64,000 nucleotides of DNA from positions 18,079,942 through 18,143,941 of the forward strand of contig OY987232.1 of assembly GCA_963920705.1 (NCBI GenBank). Direction: 5' to 3'. The DNA comes from Odiellus spinosus (lineage: Eukaryota; Arthropoda; Arachnida; Opiliones; Phalangiidae). Under the pieces are notes generated by a model. That model was not told the DNA's origin. It ran no database searches and worked only from the letters and a program-made list of their open reading frames with translations. How positions within the stretch are numbered: the stretch's first letter is position 1; every line of letters starts with the position of its first letter. A program made the translations under genes and the position numbers. Of this stretch, positions 11,528 through 24,400 are shown piece by piece.

Positions 11528-11856
11528 CAGAAGCCGATGAAACCCTCCTTTGAAGTCTACTACTCTAATGTTCCATATAGCGCGCTCCTCTCTGTATGGG
11601 TAAAATTCACAATTTTACGAGATCGGAGGGGTCCTACTTCATACCCCCCCTGTCTACGGAAAATTGGAAATTCTCTCTCTCCACAAACGACGACGTTTTT
11701 TTGACGAACTCCGAGGCTGCTAGAGATATTCGCTGGACGAACTCCCGCTCCGAAAATATCTACCGTTAGGAGGCGTACGAATCGCGCTTTTTGAAACTAA
11801 CCCATACAGAGAGGGGTAGACAAGACCAGGGAGTAATAAACTTCAACGGAGGGTTT
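11528..11856. mobile_element. MITE of the 7-bp-TSD family, copy 2, right end lost
   Basis: The left end CAGAAGCCGATGAAACCC is intact. The right inverted repeat breaks after GGAGGGTTTCAT and is followed by GGACCAATCATATTATTTCA, the arm of a different palindromic family also seen at 44946 and 51470. The terminal ~12 bp and the target duplication are therefore missing. Confidence 0.85.
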
Positions 11857-11860
11857 CATT

Positions 11861-13006
11861 GGACCAATCATATTATTTCAGCCTTCAACTTTAAAAGAAT
11901 AGGCCCATATTTGACGCCAATAATATACTTTGACATATGTCTTCGTGCGAAGTGTCAAAAAGCGATTATAGTAAAAATATATCATTATGCAAATTAGAGT
12001 CATAAATTATTTCCATAAAGACGTTGGAACATTTTACGTCGGAAGTTTACGCCCTAATGGGCGTTATAAAGGTAGAAATAAAGGTAAAATACCTTTACAA
12101 TATAAAAACGAGTTAAAGTAAAGCTGTCACGGTGTTTTCACGAACTCCAAATATAAATTAAGTCATATTTTCGGGTTGATCGTTAAAAAAGGATTAAAAA
12201 TATATATACATATGTCATAGAACAAAATTTACAGCGACACTAAAAATACATATTTTATAATCGCCCATTTTCGAAATTATTAATAATTTTCTTCGACAAT
12301 ATGAAAGATAAGAGTTAATTTTAAATTAATATGTTGAATTAAAATCGGAAATTAGATTTAAGAGTTTATATTTAATAGAATTATCCCGCCATACGCTTAA
12401 TTAAGTTAAAAAGGCTTAATATCGTACTAATATATATAATTTCCCGCAATCTACGTCATCACTATGGTCGTTAGATTTATCTCTTGTACAGCCTAGAGTT
12501 GTTTCTGGTAAGTTCTGGCACCACCAGTGATAATGTCGCTTTCGCGCTGTCTTTTTTGTGAAAGTACTTAATCCAGATCAAGTCAATTATCTATAAGGTT
12601 TTTTTTTTAACGCGTCAACCCAGAGGTATAAAATTTTGAATATGACATTTTAACAGTACGATAAAACTAAAAACCTAATCCATAGGCGTTGGAAAAAATG
12701 GTGGTAGCTTGACTTTAAGTTTTTGCAAAGCGGTGAAGCCATAGAAAGGCGTTGGCTGGATAACAAACCATTTTCCAAATCCTTTTTTCATTTTTTATTT
12801 TATTTTTTTGAAACGACGAGGTTTCGCATCAAGCACTCGAGCCCACTCCTCGTGAAATCCCCCAAGAGAGAATTAAAGCCCTCAATAAGTCATCCTAAAG
12901 TATTGATTTCGCTATCTTACAAAAAAAAAAGGGAAAATGAAATCATATTTTAAAAAAATATTTTGATTTTTATTGATTTCAAATTTTAACAAACACCAAA
13001 ATATTT
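11861..13006. other. Non-coding, no gene recognised
   Basis: It opens with a half-arm of the CCAATCATATTATTTC palindromic family. 12142-12200 resembles 41102-41160 (AAATTAAGTCATATTTTCG), a dispersed repeat. No splice-supported ORF was found; the 76-codon ORF at 12723 lacks any gene context. Confidence 0.4.
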
Positions 13007-13689
13007 TTTTTATCGATTCCTTATCGTTTAAATAAACCTAATCAGGGCTGGAAATAAGAAATGTTTCTTATTGGACAAATGTCCAGTAACCCCCCTTAAA
13101 AATTCAAAAGTTATCGGACATTTAACAAAATTACCGGACAATGCTACATTTCCTGTATTGAAAAGTACTTTTTTTTATCGGACATTTGTCCAGTGACCCC
13201 CTCTTAAAAATAAACAGTTATCGGACATTTGGAAAATTTATCGGACATTTGGAAAATTTATCGGACATTTGGAAAGCAGTGATTTATGCTTATTTCCGTC
13301 CCTGCCCTGGACCTAATCCACCAGTAAACAAAATTACATACAAATATTAACACTAGAAACAAATTTAAAACTTAACATCAAGATTAGGCTTAGCTGTATT
13401 CATCACCTGAATTTCTGTGCATTGATTGGTCAGCTACCAATCAAATGTTATTGGAAGTTTCATTAAAATCTCGCCTTAACGACCAGCCTTTGCTTATTGG
13501 TCGCTGACCCTTTAATGCGAAGATATTCATATGATCTGCATGAATTCAGCTAAGCCTATTTTTCAGGGTAAGTTTTAAATTTATTTCTAGTTTAATATTT
13601 GTTTGTAATTTTGTTTACTGGTGGATTAGGGTTATTTAAACAATAAGGTATCGATAAACAATAACTTGTTGTTAGATTTCATTCTCCCT
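13007..13689. mobile_element. TTAA palindromic element split by a hAT-like insertion
   Basis: The right end TTTCATTCTCCCT is followed by TTAA (13690-13693). The left arm (TATCGATTCCTTATCGTTTA onward) lacks its outermost bases. The two arms are inverted copies with AATAGGCTTAGCTG-like cores. The left arm is interrupted at 13043-13309 by another element, which shows the order of insertion. Confidence 0.75.
13043..13309. mobile_element. hAT-like MITE nested in the TTAA element
   Basis: Ends are CAGGGCTGGAAATAAG on the left and CTTATTTCCGTCCCTGCCCTG on the right, inverted to each other apart from a five-base difference. Flanks are AACCTAAT and GACCTAAT, an 8-bp direct repeat with one mismatch, as expected of hAT elements (8-bp TSD, CAGGG termini). 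The interior holds short tandem copies of TTATCGGACATTTGGAAAAT. No ORF. Confidence 0.75.
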
Positions 13690-13936
13690 TTAAATATATA
13701 ATAGATAAACAGATAATTTTGAATTTAGGTTTAGGTCTTGGAATATACCTTTAAAATCCCTAATGTTCGAAAGACACAGAGTTTACAGACATTTCAGGGT
13801 TAAGAGTGAAAGAACTGATTGGTGCCCAAAGACACGCAACGAAACGATTACTTTTAAAGTAAAGGTTTTAAAAAATGGAGCTAAATGGCGGAAAAATTTA
13901 TACACTTACTGTTTAAATAAAGCAAAATGAAATTAA

Positions 13937-13993
13937 AGGGATAATGCAACCTAACAACAAGTGATTTTTTTGTTTTAAGGTTCCATTATCCCT
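13937..13993. mobile_element. 57-bp minimal TTAA palindrome
   Basis: AGGGATAATGCAACCTAAC to GGTTCCATTATCCCT, flanked exactly by TTAA on both sides (13933-13936, 13994-13997). It keeps only the outermost ends of the TTAA family and is presumably an internal-deletion derivative. Confidence 0.7.
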
Positions 13994-14039
13994 TTAAAGA
14001 GTATTTAAGCTTAAAAATGGTTCCATCTAGTGTTCTTTC

Positions 14040-14375
14040 ATAGTACCAGAAGCCGATGAAACCCTCCTTTGAAGTCTATTACCCCTCTCTGTATGGGTTA
14101 GTTTCAAAAAGCGCGATTCGTACGCCTCCTAACGGTAGATATTTTCGGAGCGGGAGTTCGTCGAGCGAATATCTCTAGCAGCCTCGGAGTTCGTCAAAAA
14201 AAACGTCGTCGTTTATGGAGAGAGAGAATTTCCAATTTTGCGTAGACAGGGGGGTATGAAGTAGGACCCCTCCGATCTCGTAAAATTGGGAATTTTACCC
14301 ATACAGAGAGGAGCGCTATATGGAACATTAGAGTAGTAGACTTCAAAGGAGGGTTTCATCGGCTTCTGATAGTAC
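14040..14375. mobile_element. MITE with 7-bp TSD, copy 3
   Basis: The element is 14047-14368 with both CAGAAGCCGATGAAACCC ends intact. It has an exact 7-bp direct repeat ATAGTAC at 14040-14046 and 14369-14375. Confidence 0.93.
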
Positions 14376-15109
14376 TAAATAACCCTTAACTTACTAATTA
14401 GTTTTTAATTGTTAAAAAAGTTAATTTCTGGCAGTTTTTTTAATTAATTAATCGCTATATATTGAGCTATATAAGTTAATTAGTTTTGTGGGTTAATAAT
14501 AACTTTTGATTAAACTCGGATGTGTCTTTTCATTGGGTATCTGTTACACCTAGCGAATAATTTAGGTGCGGAGTTTTTACCTCCCCGACTGAACTATGGT
14601 TCAGGGGGAGGTTTTACACTGGTCGTGTCTGTGTGTGTGTCACTTCCTGTGTAAGCGGAAATCACGTGACCTAGCTCGTGGAGCAAAAAGTCTAGAGACG
14701 TAATCACACCAGCTTATCGTTCAGTTCCGTTTAACGGGAATTACCTCCTTTAAGCGTGGCTGCCACATTTAAATTTCAGGTGTCGTGCAATTATATGCAA
14801 CAGGACGTCTCCAATTGCATATTATCGCCTTTTACCATCCACTTTACGGTCAAACCTCGATGCTGGACAGTTGAAGGTGATTATACGCAATGGGACGTCT
14901 CCCACTGTTATCACCTCCGACCATCCCCACAACAAGGTCCAACCTCTAGTGTCCGATCTCAGCGGGCCTTATTAGCGAGGCGTCCCTCACTAATATAGTC
15001 CACATCAACCTTCCACTCCAGTCATCTCCTCCCTCTACGGGTCTTTGTGGTGCAGTTACCGAATGCCTATGGTTACGATAAACGTCTAGACGTTGAGAAG
15101 GGGGGTTTT
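14376..15109. other. Non-coding GC-richer segment beside the big array
   Basis: 14570-15109 is less AT-rich than its surroundings. It holds two similar segments around GGACGTCTCC (near 14803 and 14897) and a (GT)n tract near 14627. The 80-codon ORF at 14756 has no gene signals. Nature unknown. Confidence 0.4.
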
Positions 15110-15490
15110 CCCCAACTCTTCTCGGTTACTCGCTCGGTGAATAAAGGTTAGCGAAAGCTATATATACCCCTTTTCCATGCCCTAACTATTTTGGCCTTAT
15201 GCCGCGATATCTTTTAGTGAATTGAAGCGTATAATGCATTTAAATTTTAATTTAATATAATAATATTGTTAAACTGAATCTAATTAATAAAGAAGCTGAA
15301 AAATCATTTAAAAATTCGAGATAGTTTAGAAGATATTTAAGAAATTTCCCAAAAATTTAATGAAATGTGACCGTTTAATACCAGCTTGAGTTGGCAACAC
15401 GCGCTAAGCTGTTTTCCATATATCATTTAGTCCAAAAAGCAAAGGTATAACGGGCAGTATAGGCTAAGGCTTGCTGCAAACTTGGGGTGG
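15110..15490. repeat. Left direct repeat flanking the 17-bp array
   Basis: It aligns along its length with 26139-26517 in the same orientation. The outer part is diverged (CGCTCGGTGAATAAAGG against CGCTCGATTAATAAAGG). The inner ~120 bp is nearly identical, including TTGGCAACACGCGCT and AAAGCAAAGGTATAACGGGC. The two copies bracket the array like boundary repeats. Confidence 0.8.
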
Positions 15491-18400
15491 ATTCCCAACT
15501 TGTATTATTTTTAATTATTGACAATGTATTTTTTACTAATATAAATACTAATGTATATTTTACTTCTCATTTGTGGACGCGTTTTACTTTCGCCGCGTTT
15601 CATTTGTCGCCGCGTTTCATTTGTCGTTGCGTTTCATCTGTCGCCGCGTTTCATTTGTCGCCGCGTTTCATTTGTCGCCACATTTTATTTGTCGTTGCGT
15701 TTCATCTGTCGCCGCGTTTCATTTGTGATTTTTATTATTTTTAATTATTGGCAATGTATTTTTTACTATATTTTAATAAAGAGTATAATAATTTCCTTTA
15801 AGCTAGGTTCTCTGGCTACTGAAGATAGGAATGAAAGACAGGTAATGTCAAGGGTGTAGCTATTACTATGGGCTTCCCCATCTTGTTAGCGCCTTAAATT
15901 AGGTAGGACAGAAGATGTAGCTATTCTATTATATTAAATTGTGATTTTTATTATTTTTAATTATTGACAATGTATTTTTTACTAATATAATTACTAATGT
16001 ATATTTTACTTCTATTTGTGGACGCGTTTTACTTTCGCCGCGATTCATTTGTCGCGGCGTTTCATTTGTCGTTGCGTTTCATCTGTCGCCGCGTTTCATT
16101 TGTCGCCGCGTTTCATTTGTCGCCGCGTATCATTTGTCGCCGCGTTTCATTTGTCGCCGCGTTTCATCTGTCGCCGCGTTTCATTTGTCGTCGTGTTTCA
16201 TTTGTCGTCGCGTTTCATTTGTCGTCGCGTTTCATCTGTCGCCGCGTTACATTTGTCGTCGCGTTTCAATTGTCGTCGCGTTTCTTTTGTCGCCGCGTTT
16301 CATTTGTCGTCGCGTTTCATTTGTCGCCGAGTTTCATTTCTCGTCGCGTTTCATTTGTCGCCGCGTTTCATTTGTCGTCGCGTTTCATTTGTCGCCGCGT
16401 TTCATTTGTCGCCGCGTTTCATTTGTCGCCGCGTTTCATTTGTGATTTTTATTATTTTTAATTATTGGCAATGTATTTTTTACTATATTTTAATAAAGAG
16501 TATAATAATTTCCTTTAAGCTAGGTTCTCTGGCTACTGAAGATAGGAATGAAAGACAGGTAATGTCAGGGGTGTAGCTATTACTATGGGCTTCCCCATCT
16601 TGTTAGCGCCTTAAATTAGGTAGGACAAAAGATGTAGCTATTCTATTATATTAAATTGTGATTTTTATTATTTTTAATTATTGACAATGTATTTTTTACT
16701 AATATATATACTAATGTATATTTTACTTCTCATTTGTCGCCGCGTTTCATTTGTCGTCGCGTTTCATCTGTCGCCGCGTTTCATTTGTCGCCGCGTTTCA
16801 TTTGTCGTCGCGTTTCATTTGTCGTCGCGTTTCATCTGTCGCCGCGTTACATTTGTCGTCGCGTTTTATTTGTCGTCGCGTTTCATTTGTCGTCGCGTTT
16901 CATCTGTCGCCGCGTTACATTTGTCGTCGAGTTTCATTTGTCGTCGCGTTTCATTTGTCGTCGCGTTTCATTTGTCGCCGCGTTTCATCTGTCGCCGCGT
17001 TTCATTTGTCGTCGCGTTTCATTTGTCGTCGCGTTTCATTTGTCCCCGCGTTTCATTTGTCGTCGCGTTTCATTTGTCGCCGAGTTTCATTTCTCGTCGC
17101 GTTTCATTTGTCGCCGCGTTTCATTTGTCGTCGCGTTTCATTTGTCGACGCGTTTCATTTGTCGCCGCGTTTCATTTGTCGCCGCGTTTCATTTGTGATT
17201 TTTATTATTTTTAATTATTGGCAATGTATTTTTTACTATATTTTAATAAAGAGTATAATAATTTCCTTTAAGCTAGGTTCTCTGGCTACTGAAGATAGGA
17301 ATGAAAGACAGGTAATGTCAGGGGTGTAGCTATTACTATGGGCTTCCCCATCTTGTTAGCGCCTTAAATTAGGTAGGACAGAAGATGTAGCGATTGTATT
17401 ATATTAAATTGTGATTTTTATTATTTTTAATTATTGACAATGTATTTTTTACTAATATATATACTAATGTATATTTTACTTCTCATTTGTGGACGCGTTT
17501 TACTTACGCAACGTTTCATTTGTCGCCGCGTTTCATTTGTCGTCGCGTTTCACCTGCGCCGCGTTTCATTTGTCGCCGCGTTTCATTTGTCGTCGCGTTT
17601 CATCTGTCGCCGCGTTACATTTGTCGTCGCGTTTCATTTGTCGTCGCGTTTCATTTGTCGTCGCGTTTCATCTGTCGCCGCGTTACATTTGTCGTCGCGT
17701 TTCATTTGTCGTCGCGTTTCATTTGTCGTCGCGTTTCATTTGTCGTCGCGTTTCATTTGTCGTCGCGTTTCATCTGTCGCCGCGTTTCATCTGTCGCCGC
17801 GTTTCATCTGTCGCCGCGTTTCATTTGTCGCCACGTTTCATTTGTCGTCGCGTTTCATCTGTCGCCGCGTTACATTTGTCGTCGCGTTTCATTTGTCGTC
17901 GCGTTTCATTTGTCGTCGCGTTTCATCTGTCGCCGCGTTACATTTGTCGTCGCGTTTCATTTGTCGTCGCGTTTCATTTGTCGTCGCGTTTCATTTGTCG
18001 TCGCGTTTCATTTGTCGCCGCGTTTCATCTGTCGCCGCGTTTCATTTGTCGTCGCGTTTCATTTGTCGTCGCGTTTCATTTGTCGCCGCGTTTCATTTGT
18101 CGTCGCGTTTCATTTGTCGCCGAGTTTCATTTCTCGTCGCGTTTCATTTGTCGCCGCGTTTCATTTGTCGTCGCGTATCATTTGTCGCCGCGTTTCATTT
18201 GTCGCCGCGTTTCATTTGTGATTTTTATTATTTTTAATTATTGGCAATGTATTTTTTACTATATTTTAATAAAGAGTATAATAATTTCCTTTAAGCTAGG
18301 TTCTCTGGCTACTGAAGATAGGAAAGACAGGTAATGTCAGGGGTGTAGCTATTACTATGGGCTTCCCCATCTTGTTAGCGCCTTAAATTAGGTAGGACAG

Positions 18401-21400
18401 AAGATGTAGCTATTCTATTATATTAAATTGTGATTTTTATTATTTTTAATTATTGACAATGTATTTTTTACTAATATATATACTAATGTATATTTTACTT
18501 CTCATTTGTGGACGCGTTTTACTTTCGCAACGTTTCATTTGTCGCCGCGTTTCATTTGTCGTCGCGTTTCATCTGTCGCCGCGTTTCATTTGTCGCCGCG
18601 TTTCATTTGTCGTCGCGTTTCATTTGTCGACGCGTTTCATCTATCGCCGCGTTACATTTGTCGTCGCGTTTCATCTGTCGCCGCGTTACATTTGTCGTCG
18701 CGTTTTATTTGTCGTCGCGTTTCATTTGTCGTCGCGTTTCATCTGTCGCCGCGTTACATTTGTCGTCGCGTTTCATTTGTCGTCGCGCTTCATTTGTCGT
18801 CGCGTTTCATTTGTCGCCGCGTTTCATCTGTCGCCGCGTTTCATTTGTCGTCGCGTTTCATTTGTCGTCGCGTTTCATTTGTCCCCGCGTTTCATTTGTC
18901 GTCGCGTTTCATTTGTCGCCGAGTTTCATTTCTCGTCGCGTTTCATTTGTCGCCGCGTTTCATTTGTCGTCGCGTTTCATTTGTCGCCGCGTTTCATTTG
19001 TCGCCGCGTTTCATTTGTGATTTTTATTATTTTTAATTATTGGCAATGTATTTTTTACTATATTTTAATAAAGAGTATAATAATTTCCTTTAAGCTAGGT
19101 TCTCTGGCTACTGAAGATAGGAAAGACAGGTAATGTCAGGGGTGTAGCTATTACTATGGGCTTCCCCATCTTGTTAGCGCCTTAAATTAGGTAGGACAGA
19201 AGATGTAGCTATTCTATTATATTAAATTGTGATTTTTATTATTTTTAATTATTGACAATGTATTTTTTACTAATATATATACTAATGTATATTTTACTTC
19301 TCATTTGTGGACGCGTTTTACTTTCGCAACGTTACATTTGTCGCCGCGTTTCATTTGTCGTCGCGTTTCATCTGTCGCCGCGTTTCATTTGTCGCCGCGT
19401 TTCATTTGTCGTCGCGTTTCATCTGTCGCCGCGTTACATTTGTCGTCGCGTTTCAGCTGTCGCCGCGTTACATTATTCGTCGCGTTTTATTTGTCGTCGC
19501 GTTTCATTTGTCGTCGCGTTTCATCTGTCGCCGCGTTACATTTGTCGTCGCGTTTCATTTGTCGTCGCGTTTCATTTGTCGTCGCGTTTCATTTGTCGCC
19601 GCGTTTCATCTGTCGCCGCGTTTCATTTGTCGTCGCGTTTCATTTGTCGTCGCGTTTCATTTGTCCCCGCGTTTCATTTGTCGTCGCGTTTCATTTGTCG
19701 CCGAGTTTCATTTCTCGTCGCGTTTCATTTGTCGCCGCGTTTCATTTGTCGTCGCGTTTCATTTGTCGCCGCGTTTCATTTGTCGCCGCGTTTCATTTGT
19801 CGCCGCGTTTCATTTGTCGCCGCGTTTCATTTGTGATTTTTATTATTTTTAATTATTGGCAATGTATTTTTTACTATATTTTAATAAAGAGTATAATAAT
19901 TTCCTTTAAGCTAGGTTCTCTGGCTACTGAAGATAGGAATGAAAGACAGATAATGTCAGGGGTGTAGCTATTACTATGGGCTTCCCCATCTTGTTAGCGC
20001 CTTAAATTAGGTAGGACAGAAGATGTAGCTATTGTATTATATTAAATTGTGATTTTTATTATTTTTAATTATTGACAATGTATTTTTTACTAATATATAT
20101 ACTAATGTATATTTTACTTCTCATTTGTGGACGCGTTTTAACTTCGCAACGTTTCATTTGTCGCCGCGTTTCATTTGTCGTCGCGTTTCATCTGTCGCCG
20201 CAATTCATTTGTCGCCGCGTTTCATTTGTCGTCGCGTTTCATCTGTCGCCGCGTTACATTTGTCGTCGCGTTTCATTTGTCGTCGCGTTTCATTTGTCGT
20301 CGCGTTTCATCTGTCGCCGCGTTACATTTGTCGTCGCGTTTCATTTGTCGTCACGTTTCATTTGTCGTCGCGTTTCATTTGTCGTCGCGTTTCATTTGTC
20401 GCCGCGTTTCATCTGTCGCCGCGTTTCATTTGTCGTCGCGTTTCATTTGTCGTCGCGTTTCATTTCTCGCCGCGTTTCATTTGTCGTCGCGTTTCATTTG
20501 TCGCCGAGTTTCATTTCTCGTCGCGTTTCATTTGTCGCCGCGTTTCATTTGTCGTCGCGTATCATTTGTCGCCGCGTTTCATTTGTCGCCGCGTTTCATT
20601 TGTGATTTTTATTATTTTTAATTATTGGCAATGTATTTTTTACTATATTTTAATAAAGAGTATAATAATTTCCTTTAAGCTAGGTTCTCTGGCTACTGAA
20701 GATAGGAAAGACAGGTAATGTCAGGGGTGTAGCTATTACTATGGGCTTCCCCATCTTGTTAGCGCCTTAAATTAGGTAGGACAGAAGATGTAGCTATTCT
20801 ATTATATTAAATTGTGATTTTTATTATTTTTAATTATTGACAATGTATTTTTTACTAATATATATACTAATGTAAATTTTACTTCTCATTTGTGGACGCG
20901 TTTTACTTTCGCCGCGTTTCATTTGTCGCCGCGTATCATTTGTCGCCGCGTTTCATTTGTCGCCGCGTTTCATCTGTCGCCGCGTTTCATTTGTCGTCGC
21001 GTTTCATTTGTCGTCGCGTTTCATTTGTCGTCGCGTTTCATCTGTCGCCGCGTTACATTTGTCGCCGCGTTTCATTTGTCGTCGCGTTTCATTTGTCGTC
21101 GCGTTTCATCTGTCGTCGCGTTTCATCTGTCGCCGCGTTACATTTGTCGCCGCGTTTCATTTGTCGTCGCGTTTCATTTGTCGCCGAGTTTCATTTCTCG
21201 TCGCTTTTCATTTCTCGTCGCGTTTCATCTGTCGCCGCGTTTCATTTGTGATTTTTATTATTTTTAATTATTGGCAATGTATTTTTTACTATATTTTAAT
21301 AAAGAGTATAATAATTTCCTTTAAGCTAGGTTCTCTGGCTACTGAAGATAGGAATGAAAGACAGGTAATGTCAGGGGTGTAGCTATTACTATGGGCTTCC

Positions 21401-24400
21401 CCATCTTGTTAGCGCCTTAAATTAGGTAGGACAGAAGATGTAGCTATTCTATTATATTAAATTGTGATTTTTATTATTTTTAATTATTGACAATGTATTT
21501 TTTACTAATATATATACTAATGTATATTTTACTTCTCATTTGTGGACGCGTTTTACTTTCGCCGCGATTCATTTGTCGCCGCGTTTCATTTGTCGCCGCG
21601 TTCATTTGTCGCCGCGTATCATTTGTCGCCGCGTTTCATTTGTCGCCGCGTTTCATCTGTCGCCGCGTTTCATTTGTCGTCGCGTTTCATTTGTCGTCGC
21701 GTTTCATCTGTCGCCGCGTTACATTTGTCGTCGCGTTTCATTTGTCGTCGCGTTTCATTTGTCGTCGCGTTTCATTTGTCGTCGCGTTTCATTTGTCGCC
21801 GCGTTTCATTTGTCGTCGCGTTTCATTTGTCGTCGCGTTTCATTTGTCGCCGCGTTTCATTTGTCGTCGCGTTTCATTTGTCGTCGCGTTTCATTTGTCG
21901 TCGCGTTTCATCTGTCGCCGTGTTACATTTGTCGCCGAGTTTCATTTCTCGTCGCGTTTCATTTGTCGCCGCGTTTCATTTGTGATTTTTATTATTTTTA
22001 ATTATTGGCAATGTATTTTTTACTATATTTTAATAAAGAGTATAATAATTTCCTTTAAGCTAGGTTCTCTGGCTACTGAAGATAGGAATGAAAGACAGGT
22101 AATGTCAGGGGTGTAGCTATTACTATGGGCTTCCCCATCTTGTTAGCGCCTTAAATTAGGTAGGACAGAAGATGTAGCTATTCTATTATATTAAATTGTG
22201 ATTTTTATTATTTTTAATTATTGACAATGTATTTTTTTACTAATATATATACTAAAGTATATTTTACTTCTATTTGTGGACGCGTTTTACTTTCGCCGCG
22301 ATTCATTTGTCGCCGCGTTTCATTTGTCGCCGCGTTTCATTTGTCGCCGCGTTTCATTTGTCGTTGCGTTTCATCTGTCGCCGCGTTTCATTTGTCGCCG
22401 CGTTTCATTTGTCGCCGCGTATCATTTGTCGCCGCGTTTCATTTGTCGCCGCGTATCATTTGTCGCCGCGTTTCATTTGTCGTCATGTTTCATTTGTCGT
22501 CGCGTTTCATTTGTCGTCGCGTTTCATCTGTCGCCGCGTTACATTTGTCGTCGCGTTTCATTTGTCGTCGCGTTTCATTTGTCGCCGCGTTTCATTGGTC
22601 GTCGCGTTTCATTTGTCGCCGAGTTTCATTTCTCGTCGCGTTTCATTTGTCGCCGAGTTTCATTTCTCGTCGCGTTTCATTTGTCGCCGCGTTTCATTTG
22701 TCGTCGCGTTTCATTTGTCGCCGCGTTTCATTTGTCGTCGCGTTTCATTTGTCGCCGCGTTTCATCTGTCGCCGCGTTTCACTTGTGATTTTTATTATTT
22801 TTAATTATTGGCAATGTATTTTTTACTATATTTTAATAAAGAGTATAATAATTTCCTTTAAGCTAGGTTCTCTGGCTACTGAAGATAGGAATGAAAGACA
22901 GGTAATGTCAGGGGTGTAGCTATTACTATGGGCTTCCCCATCTTGTTAGCGCCTTAAATTAGGTAGGACAGAAGATGTAGCTATTCTATTATATTAAATT
23001 GTGATTTTTATTATTTTTAATTATTGACAATGTATTTTTTACTAATATATATACTAATGTATATTTTACTTCTCATTTGTGGACGCGTTTTACTTTCGCC
23101 GCGATTCATTTGTCGCCGCGTTTCATTTGTCGTTGCGTTTCATCTGTCGCCGCGTTTCATTTGTCGCCGCGTTTCATTTGTCGCCGCGTATCATTTGTCG
23201 CCGCGTTTCATTTGTCGCCGCGTTTCATCTGTCGCCGCGTTTCATTTGTCGTCGCGTTTCATTTGTCGTCGCGTTTCATTTGTCGTCGCGTTTCATCTGT
23301 CGCCGCGTTTCATTTGTCGTCGCGTTTCATTTGTCGTCGCGTTTCATTTGTCGTCATGTTTCATCTGTCGCCGTGTTACATTTGTCGCCGAGTTTCATTT
23401 CTCATCGCGTTTCATTTGTCGCCGCGTTTCATTTGTGATTTTTATTATTTTTAATTATTGGCAATGTATTTTTTACTATATTTTAATAAAGAGTATAATA
23501 ATTTCCTTTAAGCTAGGTTCTCTGGCTACTGAAGATAGGAATGAAAGACAGGTAATGTCAAGGGTGTAGCTATTACTATGGGCTTCCCCATCTTGTTAGC
23601 GCCTTAAATTAGGTAGGACAGAAGATGTAGCTATTCTATTATATTAAATTGTGATTTTTATTATTTTTAATTATTGACAATGTATTTTTTACTAATATAT
23701 ATACTAATGTATATTTTACTTCTATTTGTGGACGCGTTTTACTTTCGCCGCGATTCATTTGTCGCCGCGTTTCATTTGTCGTCGCGTTTCATCTGTCGCC
23801 GCGTTACATTTGTCGTCGCGTTTCATTTGTCGTCGCGTTTCTTTTGTCGCCGCGTTTCATTTGTCGTCGCGTTTCATTTGTCGCCGAGTTTCATTTCTCG
23901 TCGCGTTTCATTTGTCGCCGCGTTTCATTTGTCGTCGCGTTTCATTTGTCGCCGCGTTTCATTTGTCGCCGCGTTTCATTTGTGATTTTTATTATTTTTA
24001 ATTATTGGCAATGTATTTTTTACTATATTTTAATAAAGAGTATAATAATTTCCTTTAAGCTAGGTTCTCTGGCTACTGAAGATAGGAATGAAAGACAGGT
24101 AATGTCAGGGGTGTAGCTATTACTATGGGCTTCCCCATCTTGTTAGCGCCTTAAATTAGGTAGGACAAAAGATGTAGCTATTCTATTATATTAAATTGTG
24201 ATTTTTATTATTTTTAATTATTGACAATGTATTTTTTACTAATATAATTACTAATGTATATTTTACTTCTATTTGTGGACGCGTTTTACTTTCGCCGCGA
24301 TTCATTTGTCGCCGCGTTTCATTTGTCGTTGCGTTTCATCTGTCGCCGCGTTTCATTTGTCGCCGCGTTTCATTTGTCGCCGCGTTTCATTTGTCGTCGC

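Noticed and set aside
14756..14998. 80-codon ORF in the GC-richer segment
   Set aside because: No gene context, composition or domain; likely chance.
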